A stretch of 11,210 bases of DNA from contig DOQE01000011.1 of NCBI GenBank assembly GCA_003512585.1, forward strand, positions 330 through 11,539. The letters are read 5' to 3'. Both the position numbers and the translations under genes were made by a program. Shown in pieces: positions 5,612-11,210 of the stretch (positions within the stretch are counted from its first letter, which is position 1; each line of letters begins with the position of its first letter). The notes beneath the pieces were generated by a model that saw nothing but the letters and a program-made list of their open reading frames with translations, made no database searches and was not told where the DNA came from. Source of the stretch: Bacillota bacterium. Its GTDB lineage: Bacteria > Bacillota_I > Bacilli_A > RFN20 > CAG-826.

Positions 5612-6133
5612 ATGGATATATTAAATGTATTGAAAGAAAGAAGGAGCTGTAGGGATTTTTCTTCTAAACCTGTTGAAGAAGAGAAAATAAACAAAATAAT
5701 AGAAGCAGGCTTGTATGCCCCTAGCGGAAGAGGATCGCAATCTCCACTTTTTGTTGTCTTGACCAATCAAGAAAAAATAAAGGAATTATCTTCTTTTAAT
5801 GCTTCAATTATGGGCCTTAATGGAATTGATCCCTTTTATAACGCTCCATGCGTAATCATTGTTTTGGCAGATAAAAATGCCCCAACTTATCTTTATGATG
5901 GTTCCTTGGCTTTGGGAAATATGCTAAATGAAGCCGAAAGTCTTGGCCTTGGCTCAATTTGGATTCATAGGGCTAAAGAGGAATTCGAAAGCGAAAAAGG
6001 AAAGGAATTTTTACGTTCTTTAGGTATTGAAGGGGACTATGAAGGCATTGGCCATTGCTGCATAGGTTATAGGAATTCCCCTGATCAAAAAGCTAAAGAA
6101 AGAAAACCTAATAGGGTTTACTTTGTAAAATAA
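5612..6133 (+). CDS. Nitroreductase-family FMN oxidoreductase
   Basis: A 173-residue member of the nitroreductase family, FMN-dependent dimers that use NAD(P)H to reduce nitro compounds, quinones or flavin-like substrates; the natural substrate is not clear. Seen: RRSCRDF near the N-terminus (10-16, FMN phosphate contact), APSGRGSQSP (36-45, the family APSxxNxQP loop with Gly for Asn), APCVIIVLAD (78-87), SLGLGSIWIH (110-119) and GIGHCCIGY (145-153). At 173 residues it belongs to the short forms. An in-frame GTG lies at 5603, but it falls within the ribosome site AGGTGG (5601-5606), which suits the ATG at 5612, so I use the latter and the family start MDILNVLKERRS. The gene stands alone. I see no clear terminator directly after it. 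Confidence 0.9.
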   Translation: MDILNVLKERRSCRDFSSKPVEEEKINKIIEAGLYAPSGRGSQSPLFVVLTNQEKIKELSSFNASIMGLNGIDPFYNAPCVIIVLADKNAPTYLYDGSLALGNMLNEAESLGLGSIWIHRAKEEFESEKGKEFLRSLGIEGDYEGIGHCCIGYRNSPDQKAKERKPNRVYFVK

Positions 6134-6149
6134 TTTTTTATTGGATCTT

Positions 6150-6303
6150 CTATTTAAAATTACTTTGGTATTTTGCTTTTATTTCTTTTTGCCTATTTTC
6201 ATAGTCATTTTTATTGATATATCCAGAATAATAGAATTTATTGAGCTTTTCTAATTCTTCTTGGTTATTTTTTTAATTTATCAATTTTTGCTTTGCTTAG
6301 TAC
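6150..6303 (-). pseudogene. Frameshifted C-terminal remnant, SHOCT-like helical domain
   Basis: On the minus strand, from 6267 down to the TAG at 6150-6152, a frame reads NNQEELEKLNKFYYSGYI and then a charged segment with NDYENRQKEIKAKY. This resembles the short C-terminal SHOCT type (leucine/lysine helix, SG-I, then E/D-Y/F-E-xx-KKE-I). Its upstream continuation, SKAKIDKLKK, sits in another frame. The two join if the A7 run (T at 6268-6274 on plus) gains one A. A stop at 6304-6306 closes the upstream piece and no start or ribosome site is seen, so this looks like the decayed end of a lost gene. The piece is only about 50 residues; chance coding in A-rich DNA is the main alternative. Confidence 0.45.
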
Positions 6304-6310
6304 TTAAAGA

Positions 6311-6332
6311 ACAAGAAACTTAATTTTCTTGT
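6311..6332. repeat. Perfect 8-bp inverted repeat
   Basis: ACAAGAAA (6311-6318) and TTTCTTGT (6325-6332) are perfect complements around CTTAAT. There is no clean T-run on either side. It lies in the non-coding stretch 6134-6417, which otherwise holds the remnant at 6150-6303 and the hairpin at 6354-6406. Confidence 0.4.
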
Positions 6333-6353
6333 GCTTCGACTTGCTCTATTTTT

Positions 6354-6406
6354 AAAAAGTAGATTGCTTATCGCCCATTATATTTTCAATTGACAATCTA
6401 TTTTTT
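6354..6406 (-). terminator. Terminator of the antiporter gene, possibly bidirectional
   Basis: AAAAAGTAGATTG (6354-6366) pairs with CAATCTATTTTTT (6394-6406) over 13 bp with one G-T pair and a 27-base loop. Read on the minus strand it lies 11 bases after the antiporter stop and ends in TTTTT. On the plus strand the A/T outer stem also gives a T-run (6401-6407), so it may stop readthrough from the nitroreductase gene too. Confidence 0.6.
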
Positions 6407-6417
6407 TGCTTTTAGAT

Positions 6418-7743
6418 TTACTTTTCTACTAATTTTTCATCCACGTTTACTATATCTTTATTTGACTCTATATCATCTACTAAATTAATTTCCTTAATAT
6501 CTTTATTTTTGATTAAGGATGGTTCAATTGCCCCGGATTTAAATAAGGCAAATTTTGCCAATAAAGGGCCAGTCATTTCATAAAGGACGCTAGAACAAAG
6601 GATTATGGACAAAAATGTCGATCCTATTTCTGCCGGTAACATTCTTTCTCCCATAAAAGCCAGTCCAATTGCAACACCGGCTTGAGGAATTAAGGCGAGC
6701 CCTAGATAATTTGTTACTTTTTTACTCTTTTTAGTTATTTTACATCCTACAAATGCCCCGCCATATTTGCCAACTATCCTTATTAAGAAATAGGTAATTC
6801 CCACTAAACCAATTGTAGAAAAACTAGATAAATCCATTTTCATGCCACTTAAAACGAAAAAGCAAAGCATTATAGGGGGAGTAAAGTTATTTACTTTGGC
6901 ATAGATAATTTCATCGTCGGTGATATTGATATATGTGGCTCCTAATACCATGCAAGAAAGAAGAGGGGAAATGTTTAATAAATTGCAGCATCCAGATATA
7001 ACCAATAGAAATAAACACACGATTATTAATCTATTGTTTTGGCCTCTTTTAGCAAGAAGAAATTTTAGAAGGAAACCAAGCAAAAATCCTAATAAAATGA
7101 AAGCCAAATTGTATATTATTGGACCGATTATATCCCAAGCTTGCACGGTTCCATTTTGGCTAGTTGCCGTAATAATGGCAGATACTAAAGAATAAACAAG
7201 CAAACAAACTACATCGTCTAAGGCGACTACTTGCAATAAAGTATCCACAAAGTCTCCTTTGGCTTTATATTGATTTATTGTCATCATGGTCGAGGCCGGG
7301 GCGGTGGCGGTAGCAATTGCACCCAATAAAAGGGCAAAGTTCCAACCTAAGCTAGGAAAAATTAACCCAACTGCCAATGTAACCAGTATTCCGGCCATTA
7401 AGGCTTCGAATAGAGTTATGACTATTACTTTTGGTCCTGTTTTCTTTAATACATCTTTCCTAAAGAAACGACCAACCCCAAAAGCAATAAAGGATAAGGC
7501 GATATCGGAGATAAAACTCATTCCATTTATGATATTTGGAGGGACCAAACTTAATACATAGGGGCCAATTAAAACACCTGCGATTATATAACCTGTGACA
7601 TTTGGCATTTTAAAAAGCTTTGTAATTCTAGATATGCCAAATCCTGCAATCATGATGATTCCTAAAGAAAGCAAGACTGTTCCGGTATCTGATATTTGAT
7701 TATAGTATTGATATAAATCTAAGTTGAGCCCATTTAAAAACAT
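6418..7743 (-). CDS. CPA2-family cation/proton antiporter
   Basis: A 441-residue membrane protein that probably exchanges Na+ or K+ for protons across the cell membrane. About 11-12 hydrophobic helices are seen, from about 20 to 400. Family marks are PNVTGYIIAGVLIGP (47-61), the broken-helix region ATATAPASTMM (144-154) and the ion-binding pair Asp176-Asp177 in VVALDDVVCLL. Two adjacent aspartates are typical of electrogenic CPA2 antiporters such as NapA. No RCK/TrkA-N nucleotide-binding domain follows; the protein ends in a charged tail (about 405-441, NKDIKEINLVDD and onward). The start is set by AAGGAG five bases before the ATG. It is transcribed away from the LysR gene across a shared spacer with LysR-type dyads and ends before the hairpin at 6354-6406. 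Confidence 0.92.
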   Translation of the reverse strand: MFLNGLNLDLYQYYNQISDTGTVLLSLGIIMIAGFGISRITKLFKMPNVTGYIIAGVLIGPYVLSLVPPNIINGMSFISDIALSFIAFGVGRFFRKDVLKKTGPKVIVITLFEALMAGILVTLAVGLIFPSLGWNFALLLGAIATATAPASTMMTINQYKAKGDFVDTLLQVVALDDVVCLLVYSLVSAIITATSQNGTVQAWDIIGPIIYNLAFILLGFLLGFLLKFLLAKRGQNNRLIIVCLFLLVISGCCNLLNISPLLSCMVLGATYINITDDEIIYAKVNNFTPPIMLCFFVLSGMKMDLSSFSTIGLVGITYFLIRIVGKYGGAFVGCKITKKSKKVTNYLGLALIPQAGVAIGLAFMGERMLPAEIGSTFLSIILCSSVLYEMTGPLLAKFALFKSGAIEPSLIKNKDIKEINLVDDIESNKDIVNVDEKLVEK

Positions 7744-7822
7744 AATTTCTCCTTTTCTATAGGATAGTTAGAACTAATAAAGCCTTTCCTTTTTGGCTTA
7801 ATGGTGTTATCTTCTACTTAAA

Positions 7823-7857
7823 TATTCATAAGTAAAACTAATGAAAACTTATGAGTA
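7823..7857. promoter_or_regulatory. LysR-type operator between the antiporter and its regulator
   Basis: TTCAT (7825-7829) and ATGAA (7841-7845) form a perfect dyad separated by 11 bases, the T-N11-A form of LysR boxes. A second, overlapping inverted repeat joins TATTCATAAGT (7823-7833) and ACTTATGAGTA (7847-7857) with one mismatch. Three related half-sites in about 35 bp of a divergent spacer fit autoregulation of the LysR gene and control of the antiporter. TATAAA at 7858-7863 may be the -10 box of the LysR gene. Confidence 0.65.
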
Positions 7858-7887
7858 TATAAATATTTCTTATAAGGACCCTTCTTT

Positions 7888-8790
7888 ATGGTTGATACTA
7901 AATTACTTACTTTTGTTGATACGGTTGAAACAAAAAACTATTCTTTGAGCGCAAAACGTCTTTCCCTTACCCAAAGTGCCGTTTCCCAACAAATAAAACA
8001 ATTGGAAAGTGAATTGCAAATCAAAATATTTTTCCGTAATGGATCTGAGATAAAACTAACTAAAGAAGGGGAGATATTGTATAAATACGCTCGCAGAATT
8101 ATTTCTTTATACAATGATTTGGAATCAAGGATATTAGATAATAAGAACCAAACTAAGTCGCTAGTAATAGGGATTACCCATACTTCCGAAAGTAACATTA
8201 TTGCCCAGGTTTTAGCTTATTATTGTTCAAAATATAAAGGGGTAAAGATAAAAATAATTACTGATTCCATAAGCAATCTTTATGATAAGCTATCAACTTA
8301 TGAAATAGATTTGGCCATTGTTGAAGGGAAAGTGCTTGGAAAAAAGTTTTCTTCTATTTTGCTAGATACCGATTCATTGGTTGTCGTTATGGGAAAGGAT
8401 AATCCGTTAGTTAACAATAGAGTCATAGACATAAATGATTTAAAAAAAGAAAAAATGATATTAAGAAGTAGTGGCAGCGGTACAAGAAGTTTGTTTACAC
8501 TAGCCCTCCAAAATCAAAATATGAGCATAGATCAATTTAATGTCATGATGGAAGTGGATAACATTGCCACGATTAAAGAACTCGTTTGCAAGAATTTTGG
8601 TATCTCAATCTTGCCCAAAAGCGTTATTTATGATGAAGTCAAGAACAAGACACTAGTTGCCTTGCCTATCGAAAACTTCAATATGATTAGGGAGATTAAT
8701 ATGGTGTTTTTAAAAGATTTTTCTGATACGAATGCTTTAGATAATATTATAGATATATATAAAGAAATGACTAACGGGAGCATTAACTAA
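7888..8790 (+). CDS. LysR-family transcriptional regulator
   Basis: A 300-residue DNA-binding regulator of normal family length. The N-terminal winged helix-turn-helix spans about 3-62: LLTFVDTVETKNYSLSAKRL, then LTQSAVSQQIKQLESELQ (27-44), FFRNG and LTKEGEILYKYARRI. A linker helix follows (about 65-90), and the ligand-binding domain (about 92-295) starts with LVIGITHTSESNIIAQVLAYY, with the second-lobe marks RSSGSGTRS and VCKNFGISILPKSV. It resembles the CysL/YeiE side of the family; the ligand is unknown. AAGGA (7874-7878) lies nine bases before the ATG. It diverges from the antiporter and shares the dyads at 7823-7857, so activation of the antiporter is the likely role. Its stop codon overlaps that of the converging glycosidase-like gene. 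Confidence 0.95.
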   Translation: MVDTKLLTFVDTVETKNYSLSAKRLSLTQSAVSQQIKQLESELQIKIFFRNGSEIKLTKEGEILYKYARRIISLYNDLESRILDNKNQTKSLVIGITHTSESNIIAQVLAYYCSKYKGVKIKIITDSISNLYDKLSTYEIDLAIVEGKVLGKKFSSILLDTDSLVVVMGKDNPLVNNRVIDINDLKKEKMILRSSGSGTRSLFTLALQNQNMSIDQFNVMMEVDNIATIKELVCKNFGISILPKSVIYDEVKNKTLVALPIENFNMIREINMVFLKDFSDTNALDNIIDIYKEMTNGSIN

Positions 8791-10196
8791 ATTTCTTCGA
8801 TTAGATATATTGCTTCTCCTGGATCCAATTTTATTTTGAATGCGTTTTTGGCTTTTTTTATTTTGTTGCCTTTAATCAATCGGAATTTATTTTTCTTAAA
8901 ATAGATTAAAAGATCATTTTTAAAAACTGAACTTAAATTGGTGATGAAATATTTATGTTTTTTATTTTCCTTAAAAGAAGAAATCATTATCTCGTTTGAA
9001 GATTGGATTTTTATATTTTTGCTTCGATACTTTACGAAATCAGGAAGTTTTCCTATGAATATGCATTCATTGTCAGGCAAATCTTTTATGTCTTTTATTT
9101 TAAAACCATTGTTATATTTACCACAGCTAGAAACGCCAAGAAAATCGCTTTTAATTATGTCTTCTTCTATTAATGAGATAAATTCATTTTGCTTTTTTAC
9201 CCATTTATAGATTTCCCCTTTTTTGCCATTTATATCAATTAGCCCGGCAGGTCCCTTTTTTGCATATTCTATATTCTTGTCAAAAATGAAGTCAATTGGA
9301 TAGCATCCCGGGAAATAACTATACCCTTCGTGTCCATAACCGATTGTTATGTTTGTCTGCAAAAACATTTCCCCTTTTTTTAAATGTCTTCTGTTCTTGC
9401 AAGAAGACCATTGTCCTGCTTGTAAATAATTATAAAAATTAAAACCATATTGCCTTTTCTTTTTTGCAAAAAAAGCATTTAGTTCGAACAAGGCTACGTG
9501 AACGCTATTGTTTATTTCTTTCCAAAAAGGCTCAAAAGGATATTTGTCTTGGCTAATGTACTCAAAATGAGTTTGGCTTAATAAATGATCGACTAATAGA
9601 TTATAAAAATTAAACCTGTTTTTAAAAGTAATGCTATTTTCCTTTGTTAATTCAAAAGGCTTCTTGTATTGCAAATTCGGATTTCTTGATAGTTCCATTC
9701 CGCCCCAAAAAATCGGCTCATTGATCGAATAAGAGAAAAAATTGAAATGGAATTCTAAATTAGGGAAGTTTTTAGAAAAAACTTTTTTTGCATGAGCAAT
9801 GCCGTTAAAACTAAGGTAACCGGCCTCGTCTCCAAAGAAAACGCCCTTAAATGCTTTATAAGGCAAATAAGATTTTACTTCGTTAATTAAGGCTTCGTCA
9901 TAATTTTCCATTTCTTCTTCACTAAGATTATTAAAGGCTTTTCTCTTTTCGCTTTCTATAGTGATATAAGGGGAAAAAGAAGAGAGGGTTGGGCAATAAC
10001 CTATATTATATTTTTCGCATAGTTTTAATGTCGCGATTTTCGTTTCGCGTCTATCGTCATATCCATAGCCAAAAATTCGATTGATGCCAACCTCTTTTAA
10101 GGCTTTAAAAACATCTTCTGTCAATCTAGATGGAAGGTTTAATTCTTCATAGGGTCCGGTTGGGGCACAAAATATAGCTTTAATAAATTCTTTCAT
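8787..10196 (-). CDS. TIM-barrel glycoside-hydrolase-like protein
   Basis: A 469-residue cytoplasmic protein without a signal peptide. The N-terminal 330 residues read like a beta/alpha barrel of the GH-A glycosidase type: EVGINRIFGYGYDD (35-48), GVFFGDEAG (118-126) with candidate acid residues Asp123/Glu124, ISQDKYPF (214-221, compare the DxYPF strand of this fold) and FLQTNITIGYGHEGYSYF (278-295, the family Q-N-x-x-x-x-GxxGxxYF strand). The last 120 residues look like a beta-sandwich ending in LDPGEAIYLIEE. The family and substrate are not recognised; proximity to a GH38 alpha-mannosidase suggests mannoside- or glycan-related work. The ATG at 10196 has no clear Shine-Dalgarno. The gene diverges from the mannosidase and ends sharing CTAA with the LysR gene. 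Confidence 0.75.
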   Translation of the reverse strand: MKEFIKAIFCAPTGPYEELNLPSRLTEDVFKALKEVGINRIFGYGYDDRRETKIATLKLCEKYNIGYCPTLSSFSPYITIESEKRKAFNNLSEEEMENYDEALINEVKSYLPYKAFKGVFFGDEAGYLSFNGIAHAKKVFSKNFPNLEFHFNFFSYSINEPIFWGGMELSRNPNLQYKKPFELTKENSITFKNRFNFYNLLVDHLLSQTHFEYISQDKYPFEPFWKEINNSVHVALFELNAFFAKKKRQYGFNFYNYLQAGQWSSCKNRRHLKKGEMFLQTNITIGYGHEGYSYFPGCYPIDFIFDKNIEYAKKGPAGLIDINGKKGEIYKWVKKQNEFISLIEEDIIKSDFLGVSSCGKYNNGFKIKDIKDLPDNECIFIGKLPDFVKYRSKNIKIQSSNEIMISSFKENKKHKYFITNLSSVFKNDLLIYFKKNKFRLIKGNKIKKAKNAFKIKLDPGEAIYLIEEI

Positions 10197-10221
10197 ATGT
10201 CTTGCTAGTGAAGTTTATTCG

Positions 10222-10340
10222 ATTGGTGCTTTTATTTTAACCAAGTGTCATTTTTTTTAAAAAAAATATGATAAATTATCAATTATTTATGATTACAATC
10301 TTATTTTTAACAAAATAAGTAATTGGTATCTTTATTATTG
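10222..10340. promoter_or_regulatory. Divergent glycosidase control region with palindromes
   Basis: The 163-bp spacer between the glycosidase-like gene and the mannosidase gene holds T8A8 (10251-10266), the palindrome GATAA-A-TTATC (10270-10280) and a perfect 8-bp inverted repeat CTTATTTT/AAAATAAG (10300-10307/10312-10319) around TAAC. ATTGGT occurs at 10222 and again exactly 100 bp later at 10322, each followed by a CTTT-rich stretch. TATTAT (10333-10338) may be the mannosidase -10 box; the inverted repeat would then cover its -35 region, as for a repressor operator. No regulator gene is in view, and neither promoter is well matched. Confidence 0.45.
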
Positions 10341-10359
10341 AAATTTTAAGGATGGCAAC

Positions 10360-11210
10360 ATGAATAAAAAAGTTTACTTAGTTTGCAATGCGCATATAGA
10401 TTCTGTTTGGCAATGGGAGTGGGAAGAAGGAGCCAGCGCAGCCCTTTCCACTTTTCAAAGTGCTATCAATTTAATGAAAGATTTTGATTATATTTTCAAC
10501 CACAATGAGGTCAATTTATATCAATACGTCGAAAGATATTCACCAAATTTATACAAGGAAATAAAACAAAGGGCAAAAGAAGGAAAATGGAACATCGCAG
10601 GTGGTTGGTATTTACAGCCAGATGTCCTTCTTCCGCAAGGCGAAGCCATAGTCAGACAAATACAAACCGGGAAGATTTTTTTCTTGAAGGAGTTTAATCA
10701 AGCGCCTAAGACAGCCGTAAATTATGATTCATTTGGCCATTCTAGAGGCTTGGTTCAGATTATTAAAAAATGTGGTCAAGAAAATTATGTTTTCATGCGT
10801 CCTTTTAATAAATTTGTCGATCCAAAGAAATATCAACTTCCTTTACCAAAGGAACAGTTTCTTTGGGAAGGCTATGACGGATCGCTTATTAAAGCCAATA
10901 GATGCTCTAATTACCAATCTCCTTTAGGAAGAGCTAGAGAAAAGATTCTAGATGATATAAAGAATCTAAGCGAATACGATGTAATTTTGTCAACATGGGG
11001 TGTTGGAAACCATGGCGGAGGTCCTTCCAAAAAAGATTTGCAAGCCATAGAAGAACTAAAAAGTGAATCTAAGGATAGGGAGATAATCCACTCCACTCCA
11101 GATGCTTTCTTTAATGATATAAATCCAACCGTAACTTTTAGCAAATCCCTTATTACTTGCATGCCGGGGTGTTACACGTCAATGATCAATCTAAAACAAA
11201 GCTACAGGGA
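10360..11210 (+). CDS. GH38 alpha-mannosidase, N-terminal part (cut by the window end)
   Basis: The frame stays open from the ATG at 10360 to the window end (283 residues), about a third of a typical family member. GH38 enzymes cleave alpha-mannosides with retention and use a zinc ion. Seen: NAHIDSVWQWEWEEG (10-24) with zinc ligands His12 and Asp14, NHNEV (47-51), GKWNIAGGWYLQPD (75-88), NYDSFGHSRG (121-130) with the nucleophile Asp123 in the YDSFGHS motif, and GNHGGGPSK (216-224). These follow the cytoplasmic Firmicutes subgroup. No signal peptide is present, so the enzyme probably acts on imported oligosaccharides. AAGGA (10348-10352) lies seven bases before the start; the ATG at 10352 stops at once. 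It diverges from the glycosidase-like gene, and the pair looks like a carbohydrate-use locus extending beyond the window. Confidence 0.92.
   Translation, partial: MNKKVYLVCNAHIDSVWQWEWEEGASAALSTFQSAINLMKDFDYIFNHNEVNLYQYVERYSPNLYKEIKQRAKEGKWNIAGGWYLQPDVLLPQGEAIVRQIQTGKIFFLKEFNQAPKTAVNYDSFGHSRGLVQIIKKCGQENYVFMRPFNKFVDPKKYQLPLPKEQFLWEGYDGSLIKANRCSNYQSPLGRAREKILDDIKNLSEYDVILSTWGVGNHGGGPSKKDLQAIEELKSESKDREIIHSTPDAFFNDINPTVTFSKSLITCMPGCYTSMINLKQSYR

Noticed and set aside
6307..6385. Upstream extension of the SHOCT-like remnant (MGDKQSTF and EQVEAQEN pieces)
   Set aside because: The pieces need further frameshifts and overlap the terminator hairpin of the antiporter, so the similarity to a gene is probably chance.
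6920..7561. Plus-strand open frames within the antiporter gene
   Set aside because: They are antisense shadows of a well-supported membrane protein with no family motif or ribosome site.
10352..10360. ATG at 10352 as the mannosidase start
   Set aside because: That frame hits TGA after three codons; the ATG at 10360 gives the GH38 N-terminus.
10724..11162. Small open frames on both strands within the mannosidase
   Set aside because: They overlap an unbroken GH38 frame with all expected motifs.

Overview
The window comes from a low-GC bacterium with Bacillota/Mycoplasmatota-type gene signals: strong AGGAGG-like ribosome binding sites, short hairpin-plus-T terminators, TTG/TATAAT-like promoters and A+T-rich spacers. 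TGG encodes Trp and TGA is used as a stop (Lgt-family gene, 1244-1246), so the code is the standard bacterial one and not the mycoplasma code. The protein set fits an uncultured gut Bacilli lineage such as the RF39 or Erysipelotrichales groups; this placement is inference.

Region 1 (1-1246): a small glycine-rich membrane protein and a divergent Lgt-superfamily membrane protein, apparently one transcript. The promoter is notable: a run of eight G sits between well-matched -35 and -10 boxes, downstream of T/A tracts phased at the helical repeat. This looks like a slippage-controlled (phase-variable) promoter.

Region 2 (1247-2680): metK (S-adenosylmethionine synthetase) behind a leader of about 220 nt that is rich in helices. 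I could not match the leader to a known SAM riboswitch class. An 11-nt segment (1380-1390) can pair either locally or with the metK Shine-Dalgarno, which is the architecture of a translational switch. This is the best candidate in the window for an undescribed regulatory system.

Region 3 (2681-5580): a long-form ribosome hibernation factor gene with its own terminator, then a three-gene operon (HAD phosphatase, an unrecognised helical protein, a two-helix membrane protein) ending at a terminator.

Region 4 (5581-6417): a small nitroreductase, then a non-coding stretch. On the minus strand this stretch holds a frameshifted SHOCT-like C-terminal remnant and a hairpin that can terminate the antiporter transcript.

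Region 5 (6418-8790): a CPA2-type cation/proton antiporter and a divergent LysR regulator share a spacer with a clear LysR-type dyad. The regulator probably controls the antiporter.

Region 6 (8787-11210): a TIM-barrel glycoside-hydrolase-like protein (minus) diverges from a GH38 alpha-mannosidase (plus, cut by the window end). Both lack signal peptides, and their shared spacer holds several palindromes. Together they suggest a cytoplasmic mannoside-degrading locus. I saw no tRNA, rRNA, CRISPR array, insertion sequence or phage gene.
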